From assembly GCA_963790965.1 (NCBI GenBank), contig CAWBQO010000003.1, positions 434,001-498,000 of the forward strand: a DNA stretch of 64,000 bases, in the 5' to 3' direction. Below the pieces are notes generated by a model. The model did not search any database, had not been told where the DNA came from, and saw only the letters and a program-made list of their open reading frames with translations. Every line of letters begins with the position of its first letter. Position 1 is the stretch's first letter. This stretch comes from CAWBQO01 sp963790965. GTDB taxonomy: Bacteria; Bacteroidota; Rhodothermia; Rhodothermales; DASSAV01. Shown here piece after piece: positions 34,487 to 44,678 of this stretch. The position numbers and the translations under genes were made by a program.

Positions 34487-36130
34487 ATGACTGAAGTCCT
34501 TACCCGACCTATCGAGCTTTTCGACACGACCCTCCGCGACGGCACGCAGGGGGAGCACGTCGCCCTCTCGGCGGAGGACAAGATTCGCATTGCGCAGCGG
34601 CTGGACGGGTTTGGCATCCATCTCATCGAAGGCGGCTGGCCCGGCTCGAACCCGAAAGACCATGAGTTCTTCGAGCGGGCAAAAGACGAGCGGTGGCAGC
34701 ACGCGCGCCTTTGCGCGTTCGGCTCGACCCGTCGCGCCGGGACGGCACCCGAGGACGATCCAAATCTTTCCGCCATGCTTGCGGCCGAAACGCCCGCCGT
34801 GTCGCTGTTCGGCAAGAGCTGGGGCCTGCATGCGCGGGTGGCGCTCGGCGTGTCGCTGCAAGAAAACATCGAGCTGATCGCCTCGTCCGTCGCCTATCTG
34901 AAAGCGCATGGGCGGCATGTTGTATACGATGCCGAGCACTTCTTCGACGGGTACCGGAACGACGCGGGTTATGCCATGTCGACGCTGCAGGCGGCCTTCG
35001 AAGCCGGCGCCGATACGCTCGTGCTCTGCGATACCAACGGCGGATCGATGCCGCTCTTTGTTCAAAAAGTGGTCGGGGAAGTGGCGGTGCGTTTCTCCTG
35101 CCGGATCGGCATACACGCGCACAATGACGGCGGATGCGCCGTGGCCAACACGCTCATGGCGGTGGACGCCGGGGCAACGCACGTGCAGGGCACCATCAAT
35201 GGCATCGGCGAGCGGTGTGGCAACGCGGACTTGTGCAGCATCATTCCGGACCTTCAGGTCAAGCTCGGGTATGACTGCGTGCCCACGGAGCGCCTGGGCC
35301 GGCTCACGTCGCTCTCGCAGTTCGTTTACGAAGTCGCCAACCTCGCGCCGGTGGACCGCGCGCCGTTTGTCGGCCGGAGCGCTTTTGCGCACAAGGGCGG
35401 TGTTCATGTCTCGGCGGTCATGAAGGACGCCTCAACATACGAGCATTTGGATCCGGAAAGGGTCGGCAACAAGCGGCGAGTGCTGGTGTCCGATCTGTCC
35501 GGCCAGAGCAATGTTCGCTACAAAGCGGATGAGTTGGGGCTTGCTGCCGCGTCCGATCTCGACGCTCGAAAGATCGTGAGCCGCGTGAAGGAGCTGGAAC
35601 ACCTCGGTTATGAGTTCGAGGGGGCCGAAGCCTCGTTTGAACTGCTCATGCGTGCCACGCAGGGAGAGGAGGCCGACTTCTTCGCCCTTGAGCGGCTCCG
35701 CGTGCGCAGCGAGCGGGATGCTGCAGGCGGCAACCATTCCGAAGCGTCGCTGGTGCTCTGCGTCGGAAGCTCCCGCGAACTCGTCGCCGCCGAAGGCTCA
35801 GGGCCGGTCGACGCCCTCTCTCATGCGCTCCGCAAGGCTCTCGTCGGCTTTTATCCGGATCTCGACTGCGTTCGGCTGACCGATTACAAGGTGCGCGTGC
35901 TCAATCCTGGGGCGGGCACGGCTGCTGCGGTGCGTGTGCTGGTCCAGCACGGAGACGGGACGCGGTTCTGGAATACGGTTGGCGTCTCCGAAAACATTCT
36001 GGAGGCAAGTTGGCAGGCGCTCGCCGACGGCGTCCGCTACCACTTGCTGCAACGAGGCGTCCGCCCTATGACAAACACCAAGAATGCAGCGTATGCGAAC
36101 GCCGCGCCGCTCATTGCCGCCACGGCGTAG
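34487..36130 (+). CDS. cimA: (R)-citramalate synthase
   Basis: The 547-residue DRE-TIM enzyme (LFDTTLRDGTQGEHVALS) belongs to the CimA branch, which condenses pyruvate with acetyl-CoA to citramalate and so starts the threonine-independent route to isoleucine. GTQGEH in place of the GEQAPG seen in leuA, the HAHNDGGCAVANTL metal segment and the length separate it from leuA in this window. LeuBCD encoded just upstream complete the route to 2-oxobutanoate, and IlvBNC continue it. It lies 33 nt after leuD. Confidence 0.9.
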   Translation: MTEVLTRPIELFDTTLRDGTQGEHVALSAEDKIRIAQRLDGFGIHLIEGGWPGSNPKDHEFFERAKDERWQHARLCAFGSTRRAGTAPEDDPNLSAMLAAETPAVSLFGKSWGLHARVALGVSLQENIELIASSVAYLKAHGRHVVYDAEHFFDGYRNDAGYAMSTLQAAFEAGADTLVLCDTNGGSMPLFVQKVVGEVAVRFSCRIGIHAHNDGGCAVANTLMAVDAGATHVQGTINGIGERCGNADLCSIIPDLQVKLGYDCVPTERLGRLTSLSQFVYEVANLAPVDRAPFVGRSAFAHKGGVHVSAVMKDASTYEHLDPERVGNKRRVLVSDLSGQSNVRYKADELGLAAASDLDARKIVSRVKELEHLGYEFEGAEASFELLMRATQGEEADFFALERLRVRSERDAAGGNHSEASLVLCVGSSRELVAAEGSGPVDALSHALRKALVGFYPDLDCVRLTDYKVRVLNPGAGTAAAVRVLVQHGDGTRFWNTVGVSENILEASWQALADGVRYHLLQRGVRPMTNTKNAAYANAAPLIAATA

Positions 36131-36177
36131 GGGCGCTTGCGCCCTCTCCGATCTTCCCTGCACTTAACGTCACCGAA

Positions 36178-39100
36178 ATGCAAGACTACCTCGCTCCCGT
36201 CGGACTTTATGATCCGTCGCACGAACGCGACGCCTGCGGTGTCGGTTTTATCTGCAACATTAACGGCGACAAATCGCACGCGATCGTAGAAAAAGGGCTG
36301 CAGATCCTGATGAACCTGGAGCATCGCGGCGCATGCGGCTGCGACGCGCTCACCGGCGACGGCGCAGGAATCCTGATGCAACTGCCGGAGCGTTTCTTAC
36401 GGAAAAAGGCTGCCGAAAACGGATTCAAGATCCCGAAGGAGGACCGCTTCGGCGTCGGGATGATCTTTCTTCCGACTGACGCCGACGAACGCCGGTTCTT
36501 CATGGACCTCCTGGAAGCAGTCGTGCTGGAGGAAGGTCAGCGCGTGCTTGGATGGCGGGAGGTGCCGACGAACGACGAGCACCTCGGCCACGCAGCCAAG
36601 GAGAGCGAGCCTTCGATGTGGCAGCTATACATCGGTGCCGGCGGCGATGCCATGGACGCCGAGCGATTCGAGCGCAAGCTCTACGTCATCCGTAAGGTAG
36701 CCGAAAGCCGCGCCGCTGAAGCTGCGGGCCGCTGGCAGGGAGACTATTTCTACATAGCGAGCCTATCGTCGCGGACGCTCGTCTACAAGGGAATGCTCAC
36801 GACGCTGCAGCTGCCGGAGTATTTCCGCGACCTCTCCGATCCGCTCCTCGAGAGCGCGCTGGCGATCGTGCATTCGCGTTTCAGCACGAACACGCTGCCG
36901 CGCTGGCCACTCGCGCATCCGTTCAGGTTTCTGGCGCACAACGGCGAGATCAATACGCTGCGCGGAAACGTGAACTGGATGAACACGAGGCAATCGCTGT
37001 TCCATTCCGAAAGGTTCGGCGCGGACACGGCCAAGCTGCTTCCGGTGCTCAAGGAGGGCGACAGCGACTCTGCGACGCTCGACAAAGCCCTCGAACTGCT
37101 CTATTTCACCGGACGCTCGCTCCCGCACGCGATGATGATGCTCGTGCCCGAAGCGTGGGAACGGCACGAGAGCATGAGCGCCGAAAAGCGCGCGTTCTAT
37201 GAATACCACTCCTGCCTCATGGAGCCGTGGGACGGCCCTGCCACCATTCCCTTCACGGACGGCCGTTATGTGGGAGCCATGCTTGACCGAAATGGGCTGC
37301 GGCCCTCCCGCTACTGGATTACGCGCGACGGCATGGTGATCATGGCATCCGAGACAGGGGTGCTGGAGGTCGACCCGTCCGACATTATGCAGAAGGGACG
37401 GCTGCAACCCGGCCGTATGTTTCTGGTCGATTTGCAGGAGAAACGCATCATCCGGGACGAGGAGATCAAGGATCAGATCAGTCGGAGGCGACCCTATGGC
37501 GAATGGTTGAGGGAGAACCGGTACGAAATCGAGAATCTGCCCGAGCGGGAGCCGCCTCCTTGCTTCGACCAGGAGGAACGGAACCGGCAGCAGCGGCTCT
37601 TTGGGTACACCCTCGAGGACATGCGGATGCTGCTGCCCCCGATGATCACCTCGGGAAAGGAAGCGCTCGGTTCAATGGGCGACGATACGCCGCTGGCCGT
37701 CCTCTCGGACCGCCCCCGGTTGCTCTATGACTACTTCCGTCAGCTTTTCGCGCAGGTGACAAACCCGCCGCTGGATGCTATTCGCGAGGAGCTTGTGACC
37801 TCGCTCGGCAGCACCATCGGGGCTGAAGGCGATTTGTTTCAGGAAACGCCGGACCACTGCCGGCAGCTTCATCTTCCCGGGCCGCTGCTTACGAGCGAAG
37901 AATTGGCCCGCGTCTGCGCTGCCGATGTGGACGGCGTTCGCGCGACGACCCTTCCGATGCTCTTCGAGATTCGCGGCGGCGGGGCTGCGCTCGAAGGGGC
38001 GCTCCAGACACTTTGCCGGAGCGCCGCCGACGCCATCGACTCCGGCCACACCATCCTCGTTCTTTCCGACCGTGGCACGGACGAGAGGATGGCTCCCGTA
38101 CCGGCCTTGCTCGCCACGGCAGCCGTACATCATCACCTTATTCGCGCGGGCAAACGCACGCTCTGCGGGCTTGTCATCGAGAGCGGAGAACCCCGAGAGG
38201 TGCATCACTTTGCCCTGCTGATCGGCTACGGCGCGAGCGCAATCAACCCGTACCTCGCGCTGGAGACGATACCCGAACTCGTGGAGCAGGCGCAATCAGC
38301 CGCGCTTGAGACGGAGGCGGCGAGGGAGCACTACCGCCATGCCGTCGGCGGCGGCATCCTGAAAGTGATGTCGAAGATGGGCATCTCCACCATCCAGAGC
38401 TATCAGGGCGCGCAGATCTTCGAGGCGGTGGGTGTCAGCCGGTCGGTCATCGATCCTTATTTCACCGGAACACCTTCGCGCATTGGCGGGATCGATCTCG
38501 ATACCATCGCTGAAGAGGTGCGGCTTCGGCACGAGCACGCCTTTGCAAAGGGTCGCCCGGCATACACGCTCGATCTCGAAGTGGGGGGACGCTACGGCTG
38601 GCGGCGCAACGGCGAGCACCACTTGTTCAACCCGATGACCATCGCGCGGCTCCAAGATTCGGTGCGGCGCAAGGACCCGGCCACGTATGCAGAGTATGCG
38701 GCGCTCGTCAACGACCAGACGCGCCGTCTTGCTACGATCCGCGGAATGCTCGACCTGAAGGTGGACGACAGCCGCGCGATACCGATTGATGAGGTCGAAC
38801 CATGGACGGAGATCGTCAGGCGGTTCAAGACGGGGGCGATGTCGTACGGCTCGATCAGCGGGGAGGCGCATGAGGCGCTTGCCGTGGCAATGAACACGCT
38901 CGGCGGCCGCAGCAACACGGGCGAGGGCGGGGAGGACCCGAGCCGTTACAGCCGCGAAAGCACCCGCCGGAGCCGGATCAAACAGGTGGCATCGGGACGA
39001 TTCGGTGTGACGATGGCTTACCTGGTCAGCGCCGACGAGATTCAGATCAAGATGGCGCAGGGAGCGAAGCCGGGTGAAGGCGGCCAATTGCCCGGAGAAA

Positions 39101-40725
39101 AGGTACTTCCCTGGATCGCGAAAACCCGGCATTCGACGCCTTACGTCGGCCTGATCTCTCCGCCGCCGCACCACGACATTTACTCCATTGAAGACCTCGC
39201 GCAGCTCATCCACGACTTGAAGAATGCGAACAGGCAGGCGCGCATCAGTGTCAAGCTGGTCTCGGAAGTGGGTGTTGGCACGGTGGCTTCCGGCGTCGCG
39301 AAGGGAAAAGCCGACGTCGTTTTGATCTCCGGCCACGACGGCGGCACGGGCGCTTCGCCCCAAACGTCGCTCGCTCATGCGGGTCTGCCGTGGGAGTTGG
39401 GGCTTGCGGAAACGCACCAGGCGCTGGTGCGCAATGGTCTGCGAACCCGCATCCGGGTGGAGTGCGACGGGCAGCTCAAGACGGGGCGCGACGTGGCGGT
39501 CGCAGCGCTGCTTGGTGCCGACGAGTTCGGCTTTGCGACGGCCCCCCTCGTAGCTATGGGATGCATCATGATGCGCAAGTGCCATCTCAACACGTGCCCC
39601 GTCGGCATCGCGACGCAGAACCCCGTTCTGCGGGCGAAGTTTAGCGGGCAGCCGGAGCACGTCATCAACTACCTGCATTTTGTCGCCGAAGAGCTGCGCG
39701 AGATCATGGCAGGGCTTGGCTTCCGAACGGTCGCGGAAATGACCGGGCAGGTGGATCGGCTGCAGGTTCGCCCGGGCATCACCCACTGGAAAGCCCGGCA
39801 CCTGGACCTTACGCCGCTACTCGCTCGCCCGGAGGTTCCGGAGTTCCTCAAGCCTTTTGCGGCAGAAGGGCAGGATCACGCGCTGGAAGGGGCGCTGGAT
39901 CATGAACTCATCGCGAGCGCGGCACCGGCGCTTGATCACGGCCGGCCCGTCTTCCTGAGTCTCAAACTCGACAACACGAACCGGACGCTCGGCACGATGC
40001 TCAGCGCCGAAGTCGTGCGGCGGCATGGCGAGCAGGGGTTGCCGGAGGACACGATTGTGCTCAACGGCAGCGGATCGGCCGGGCAGAGTTTTCTTGCCTT
40101 CGGCGCTCCGGGCCTCACGGCGCGGGTGGAAGGCGACGCGAACGATTACGTGGGCAAGGGTCTCTCAGGCGCGCGGATCATCATCTACCCTCCTTTCAGC
40201 TGCGCGTTTGATGCCGAGGACAATGTCATCATCGGCAACGTCGCGCTCTATGGTGCCACGAGCGGCGAGGTGTTCGTGCGCGGACGTGTGGGCGAGCGCT
40301 TTGCCGTGCGAAACAGCGGCGCGAACGCCGTCGTGGAGGGCGTGGGCGACCACGGGTGCGAGTACATGACGGGCGGCCGCGTGGTGGTGCTCGGGTCAAC
40401 CGGGCGCAACTTTGCGGCCGGAATGAGCGGGGGCGTTGCCTACGTGCTCGACCGGGCCGGCCATTTCGACCGGTTCTGCAACGGCGAAATGGTCGATCTG
40501 CTGCCCGTTACGGAAGACGCAGATGCGGCCGAACTCAAGAGCCTCATCGAGCAGCACCTCGATTATACCGGAAGCAACGTAGCCCGCTGGGTGCTCGATC
40601 ACTGGGAAGTGACCCTGCCGCTCTTTGTCAAGGTGTATCCGAGGGAATACCGCAAAGCGCTCGAGCGTCTCGCAATGGAGGAGGCCGCCTCGGCGTCCGT
40701 GCAGCCGCAGATGGCGGCGGCTTGA
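36178..40725 (+). CDS. gltB: Glutamate synthase, large (alpha) subunit
   Basis: The 1515-residue enzyme makes two glutamates from glutamine and 2-oxoglutarate. The N-terminal amidotransferase domain (to ~430) starts at catalytic Cys20 after a short propeptide (ACGVGF). The central domain is at about 470-760. The FMN domain (about 820-1190) carries the 3Fe-4S Cys cluster in CIMMRKCHLNTCPVG near 1130-1142. The C-terminal beta-helix spans about 1270-1460. Start ATG 36178, 47 nt after cimA, matches the propeptide. Its frame is open back into cimA, which is not used. It fits NADPH-GOGAT with GltD just downstream. Confidence 0.96.
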   Translation: MQDYLAPVGLYDPSHERDACGVGFICNINGDKSHAIVEKGLQILMNLEHRGACGCDALTGDGAGILMQLPERFLRKKAAENGFKIPKEDRFGVGMIFLPTDADERRFFMDLLEAVVLEEGQRVLGWREVPTNDEHLGHAAKESEPSMWQLYIGAGGDAMDAERFERKLYVIRKVAESRAAEAAGRWQGDYFYIASLSSRTLVYKGMLTTLQLPEYFRDLSDPLLESALAIVHSRFSTNTLPRWPLAHPFRFLAHNGEINTLRGNVNWMNTRQSLFHSERFGADTAKLLPVLKEGDSDSATLDKALELLYFTGRSLPHAMMMLVPEAWERHESMSAEKRAFYEYHSCLMEPWDGPATIPFTDGRYVGAMLDRNGLRPSRYWITRDGMVIMASETGVLEVDPSDIMQKGRLQPGRMFLVDLQEKRIIRDEEIKDQISRRRPYGEWLRENRYEIENLPEREPPPCFDQEERNRQQRLFGYTLEDMRMLLPPMITSGKEALGSMGDDTPLAVLSDRPRLLYDYFRQLFAQVTNPPLDAIREELVTSLGSTIGAEGDLFQETPDHCRQLHLPGPLLTSEELARVCAADVDGVRATTLPMLFEIRGGGAALEGALQTLCRSAADAIDSGHTILVLSDRGTDERMAPVPALLATAAVHHHLIRAGKRTLCGLVIESGEPREVHHFALLIGYGASAINPYLALETIPELVEQAQSAALETEAAREHYRHAVGGGILKVMSKMGISTIQSYQGAQIFEAVGVSRSVIDPYFTGTPSRIGGIDLDTIAEEVRLRHEHAFAKGRPAYTLDLEVGGRYGWRRNGEHHLFNPMTIARLQDSVRRKDPATYAEYAALVNDQTRRLATIRGMLDLKVDDSRAIPIDEVEPWTEIVRRFKTGAMSYGSISGEAHEALAVAMNTLGGRSNTGEGGEDPSRYSRESTRRSRIKQVASGRFGVTMAYLVSADEIQIKMAQGAKPGEGGQLPGEKVLPWIAKTRHSTPYVGLISPPPHHDIYSIEDLAQLIHDLKNANRQARISVKLVSEVGVGTVASGVAKGKADVVLISGHDGGTGASPQTSLAHAGLPWELGLAETHQALVRNGLRTRIRVECDGQLKTGRDVAVAALLGADEFGFATAPLVAMGCIMMRKCHLNTCPVGIATQNPVLRAKFSGQPEHVINYLHFVAEELREIMAGLGFRTVAEMTGQVDRLQVRPGITHWKARHLDLTPLLARPEVPEFLKPFAAEGQDHALEGALDHELIASAAPALDHGRPVFLSLKLDNTNRTLGTMLSAEVVRRHGEQGLPEDTIVLNGSGSAGQSFLAFGAPGLTARVEGDANDYVGKGLSGARIIIYPPFSCAFDAEDNVIIGNVALYGATSGEVFVRGRVGERFAVRNSGANAVVEGVGDHGCEYMTGGRVVVLGSTGRNFAAGMSGGVAYVLDRAGHFDRFCNGEMVDLLPVTEDADAAELKSLIEQHLDYTGSNVARWVLDHWEVTLPLFVKVYPREYRKALERLAMEEAASASVQPQMAAA

Positions 40726-40787
40726 GGAAAGAGCAGAGAGTTTAACGGACAAAGGGCGCTTGCCGCCGAACCTTTTCGACGACGATT

Positions 40788-42260
40788 ATGGGCAAACCTA
40801 CCGGATTTCTTGAGACTACCCGCGAACTACCGCCGCGCCGTCCCGTGCAAGAACGATTGCACGACTACCGCGAAGTCTATGAGCCTTTTGCTGAAGAGAA
40901 GCTTAAGGCCCAGGCGTCTCGCTGCATGGATTGCGGCGTACCGTTCTGCCAGTCAGGCTGCCCGCTCGGGAACATCATACCAGACTGGAATGATCTCGTG
41001 TACCGGAACCGCTGGCGCGAGGCTTTCGAGCGGCTGCGGGCGACGAACAATTTTCCGGAGTTTACCGGGCGCATTTGTCCGGCACCCTGCGAATCCGCGT
41101 GCGTGCTCGGCATTGTCGAGCCGCCGGTAACGATCGAGCGGATCGAGCAGGAGATCATTGAACACGCCTACCGGGAGGGGTGGGTGCAAGCCCGGCAACC
41201 GGAAGAGCGAACGGGCAGGCGGGTGGCCGTGGTGGGATCCGGGCCGAGCGGACTCGCCTGCGCGGATCAGCTCAACCAGGCCGGCCACTGGGTCACGGTC
41301 ATGGAGCGTGACGACCGGATGGGCGGCCTCTTGCGCTATGGCATCCCCGACTTCAAGCTGGAGAAGTGGGTGCTGGACCGGCGTCTCTCAGTTATGCAGG
41401 AAGAAGGCATCGTATTCCGGCCGGGGAGCAACGTCGGGGTGAACGTGCCGGTCGACGAGCTGAAAGGCTTTGACGCGGTCGTCCTATGCGGCGGATCTAC
41501 GCGGCCGAGGGACCTGCCGGTGCCCGGTCGCGACCTTGCGGGCGTTCATTTTGCGTGGGATTTCCTGTGGCAGCAAAACAAGCGCGTCGCGGGTGACCGG
41601 CTCAACGGAGCCGAGATGCCGCACATCGAGGCCGCCGGCAAACACGTCATTGTCATTGGCGGCGGCGATACCGGCAGCGACTGCGTCGGCACGGCCAACC
41701 GGCAAGGGGCGCGTTCCGTTACGCAGTTCGAACTTCTGCCTACTCCGCCGACGAGCCGCCCTGCGCATCAGCCGTGGCCCTTTATGCCCATGCTCCTGGC
41801 CAACACTTCCTCGCATGAGGAAGGGGCCGCGCGCTTCTGGAGCGTCTCAACCAAAGCCTTCATCGGCGACGGCGAGCGGATCAATGCCCTCCGAACGGTA
41901 CAGGTTCAGCCGGGAACGGGGCCGGACGGATGCCCCCGCTTTGACGAAGTGACCGGAAGCGAGCAGGATTGGCCCGCCGATCTCGTACTTCTTGCAATGG
42001 GGTATCTGGGCCCGGATCCGACCGGCCCCATCGGGGAGCTTGGCGTGGCGCTCGACGAGCGCGGCAATGTGCGCACCGATGCCGATTACATGAGCACCGT
42101 GCCGGGGGTCTTCGCGGCCGGCGATATGCGGCGCGGGCAGTCGCTGGTGGTCTGGGCAATCTCCGAAGGGCGGGAGGCCGCGGGCGGCGTGGATCGATAC
42201 CTGATGGGCAAGACGCTTCTACCCGTTAAGGGCGACGGCGATTTACCCCGCGTGCGTTGA
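40788..42260 (+). CDS. gltD: Glutamate synthase, small (beta) subunit
   Basis: The 490-residue flavoprotein transfers electrons from NADPH to GltB. N-terminal Cys-rich 4Fe-4S sites lie in CMDCGVPFCQSGCPLGN and in ICPAPCESACVLG. The FAD site is VVGSGPSGLACADQL and the NAD(P) site IVIGGGDTGSDCVG. The gene is 62 nt after gltB in the same run and is of normal length. Confidence 0.95.
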   Translation: MGKPTGFLETTRELPPRRPVQERLHDYREVYEPFAEEKLKAQASRCMDCGVPFCQSGCPLGNIIPDWNDLVYRNRWREAFERLRATNNFPEFTGRICPAPCESACVLGIVEPPVTIERIEQEIIEHAYREGWVQARQPEERTGRRVAVVGSGPSGLACADQLNQAGHWVTVMERDDRMGGLLRYGIPDFKLEKWVLDRRLSVMQEEGIVFRPGSNVGVNVPVDELKGFDAVVLCGGSTRPRDLPVPGRDLAGVHFAWDFLWQQNKRVAGDRLNGAEMPHIEAAGKHVIVIGGGDTGSDCVGTANRQGARSVTQFELLPTPPTSRPAHQPWPFMPMLLANTSSHEEGAARFWSVSTKAFIGDGERINALRTVQVQPGTGPDGCPRFDEVTGSEQDWPADLVLLAMGYLGPDPTGPIGELGVALDERGNVRTDADYMSTVPGVFAAGDMRRGQSLVVWAISEGREAAGGVDRYLMGKTLLPVKGDGDLPRVR

Positions 42261-42341
42261 AGAAATAGCGCCCATGTGCGGGCAAAGTGCGCCGCTTTTC
42301 AGTAACTTCAAGTGCCGTCTATGCGGCCTATCGTACTTTCT

Positions 42342-43364
42342 ATGTCCGCGTTTTACGAGGTGCCCGCCGTGTACCCCATTGATGAAGAGCGTCAGTCGTC
42401 GTCGACTGCAGATGTTGCCGTAGGCCAACAGCCGTTCGAGCCGGTGCGCGTTTTTGGCCCGGCATCGCTGTCGAACCTGGGTCCGGGCTTCGACACGCTG
42501 GGACTCTGCATCGGCGGTATCGGGGATTATGTCGAAGCCGTTCGTACCGATGAGCCGGGCGTAAAGATCACTGGGATCACGGGAGATGGCGGCAAGCTGT
42601 CGCTCCAAACTGCGCTCAATACCGCGTCGGTCGCGGCGAAAGTGGTGCTGGAGGCGCTCGGGGCCGAAGGCGGACTCGCGCTGCGAATCGAAAAGCAGGT
42701 GCCGTTCGGGTCCGGCATCGGTGGTTCGGCGGCGAGCGCAGTGGCGGGTGCTTGGGCGGCGAACGTTGCGCTGGGAAGTCCGCTCGAAAAGAGCGCGCTC
42801 GTACAGGCCGTTCTTGCCGGTGAAGCTGTGGCAAGCGGCGAGCGACACGGCGACAACGTGCTGCCGGCCCTGCTCGGCGGGATGGTGTTGGTCTCGTCGT
42901 CGGATCCGCACCGCTACCGATCCATTGCGCTTCCCCGCGCGATGGATCTTGCGGTTGTCGTGCCGGAGATTACCGTTCTTACGCGCACCGCACGGGCGAT
43001 GCTGCCCGCCAGGGTGGGGCTAAGGGACGCGGTACACAACGCCTCCGAGTTGGCCTTCCTGGTAGATGCTTTCCGTGCGGGCGATTGGGAAACCGTCGGG
43101 CGCTGCATCATGGAAGACCGGCTCGTTGAGCCACTTCGCGCCACGCTCGTCTCCTGCTACTCGGCTGCGAAGACCGCTGCCCTCGACGCCGGCGCATTCG
43201 GCGCGGCGCTCACTGGTTCCGGCCCGGCCATGTTCGCGCTTGCCTCCTCGCCGGACGAGGCGGCGGTTGTGCTGGAAGCCATGCTGCACGCCTGCTCGCA
43301 GAAAGGCGTCCGCGCGCGCGGCATCGTTTCCTTCGCCGATGGAGAGGGGGTCCGGCAAGCATGA
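42342..43364 (+). CDS. thrB: Homoserine kinase
   Basis: This 340-residue GHMP kinase phosphorylates homoserine for threonine synthesis. The GHMP N-terminal segment is ASLSNLGPGFDTLG and the ATP-binding loop is PFGSGIGGSAASAVAG. The C-terminal 'GAALTGSGPAMFAL' segment is also present. About 30 residues precede the conserved core. ATG 42342 was chosen, but ATG 42321 and GTG 42312 are also in frame and no ribosome binding site separates them. Its stop overlaps the thrC start by 4 nt. Confidence 0.93.
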   Translation: MSAFYEVPAVYPIDEERQSSSTADVAVGQQPFEPVRVFGPASLSNLGPGFDTLGLCIGGIGDYVEAVRTDEPGVKITGITGDGGKLSLQTALNTASVAAKVVLEALGAEGGLALRIEKQVPFGSGIGGSAASAVAGAWAANVALGSPLEKSALVQAVLAGEAVASGERHGDNVLPALLGGMVLVSSSDPHRYRSIALPRAMDLAVVVPEITVLTRTARAMLPARVGLRDAVHNASELAFLVDAFRAGDWETVGRCIMEDRLVEPLRATLVSCYSAAKTAALDAGAFGAALTGSGPAMFALASSPDEAAVVLEAMLHACSQKGVRARGIVSFADGEGVRQA

Positions 43365-44674
43365 GCCGTTCGCCGTTGTACGTCTCCACGCGCTCCGAAG
43401 GAGGGCGCGGCGTCTCCTTTGCCGATGCGCTGCTTGCAGGTATCGCGCCGGATGGGGGACTGTACCTTCCGAATAGCATTCCCTCGTCCCCACCGCCGAC
43501 GCGGGTGGAAGGGGAGACGCTTGCGCAATTCGCCGGACGCGCCCTGCCACCGTGGATCGGCGACAGCCTGCCACTGCCTGTTCTGCAGAGCTGCCTTGAT
43601 CGCGCCCTCACGTTCCGTGCGCCCCTCGTGCCGCTCGAGGGGCCGGAGTGGAAAGACGTGTCGGTCCTTGAGCTATTTCACGGCCCGACGCTGTCGTTCA
43701 AGGATTTCGGCGCGCGCGTAATGGCGCAGTTCATGAATCATCTTCTCGAGGATCGCGGAGAGAAGCTGACCATCCTCGTAGCCACTTCTGGCGACACCGG
43801 AAGCGCCGTGGCGGACGGCTTTTCCGGCCTCGATCACCTGCAGGTGGTGTTGCTCTATCCGAAAGGGCAGGTAAGCCCGGTTCAGGAGCGGCAACTCATC
43901 GCGCGGCGCGACGGCGCGCGCGCCCTGGCGGTGCGCGGAACGTTCGATGACTGTCAGCGGCTGGTGAAGGCGGCATTCGCGGATCCGGCGCTGGCCGCCT
44001 TGCGGCTCTCCTCCGCCAACTCGATCAACATCGGCCGACTGCTGCCGCAGATGCTCTACTACCTGTGGACGGCTGCAGGCCTCCAAGAGCCGCCCGTTTT
44101 CTGCGTGCCGAGTGGAAACCTTGGCAACCTCTCGGCGGGCCTTCTGGGGATGCTGGGCGGCATGAAGGTCAACCGGTTCGTCGCCGCGCATAATGCGAAC
44201 AGCTTCTTTCCAAACCATCTTCGAGGCGCAGCGGACGGATTCACTCCGTCTGTGGCCACGTTGTCGAACGCGATGGATGTGGGCGCACCGAGCAACTTCG
44301 AGCGGCTAACGCACTTGCTTACGCCCGAGCGGCTGCGGCAAGTGGTGTGGGGGACGAGCGTCGCAGACGACGATACCCTTTCGACGATGCGGGCGGTTTA
44401 CGAAGCGACCGGCTATCTTGCCGATCCTCACACCGCCGTCGGGCTGAAGGCGGCCACGCGATATCGGGAGCGCACCGGCGACTCGGCACCCGTGGTCGTG
44501 CTGTCGACGGCGCACCCGGCCAAGTTTCCGGAGACGGTCGACCGTGCGCTGGGCTTTCGCCCGGAGGTGCCGGAGCGATTAAAGGCGCTGCTGAACGGCC
44601 CCACGAGCGTAGAAGAGATCGATCCAAAGCTCGACGCCTTTCGCGAAACGCTGCTCCATGCTGCCGTCAGTTGA
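43361..44674 (+). CDS. thrC: Threonine synthase
   Basis: The 437-residue PLP enzyme converts O-phosphohomoserine to threonine. The N-terminal 'YVSTRSEGGRGVSFADALLAGIAPDGG' region and Lys114 in GPTLSFKDFGARVM, the likely Schiff-base Lys, are visible. ATSGDTGSAVADG is the phosphate-binding loop. The ATG overlaps the thrB TGA (ATGA), so the pair is coupled. Confidence 0.95.
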   Translation: MSRSPLYVSTRSEGGRGVSFADALLAGIAPDGGLYLPNSIPSSPPPTRVEGETLAQFAGRALPPWIGDSLPLPVLQSCLDRALTFRAPLVPLEGPEWKDVSVLELFHGPTLSFKDFGARVMAQFMNHLLEDRGEKLTILVATSGDTGSAVADGFSGLDHLQVVLLYPKGQVSPVQERQLIARRDGARALAVRGTFDDCQRLVKAAFADPALAALRLSSANSINIGRLLPQMLYYLWTAAGLQEPPVFCVPSGNLGNLSAGLLGMLGGMKVNRFVAAHNANSFFPNHLRGAADGFTPSVATLSNAMDVGAPSNFERLTHLLTPERLRQVVWGTSVADDDTLSTMRAVYEATGYLADPHTAVGLKAATRYRERTGDSAPVVVLSTAHPAKFPETVDRALGFRPEVPERLKALLNGPTSVEEIDPKLDAFRETLLHAAVS

Positions 44675-44678
44675 AGCT

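Noticed and set aside
33869..35407. Long minus-strand frame opposite leuD/cimA
   Set aside because: It is a shadow of the GC-rich plus-strand genes with no motif content.
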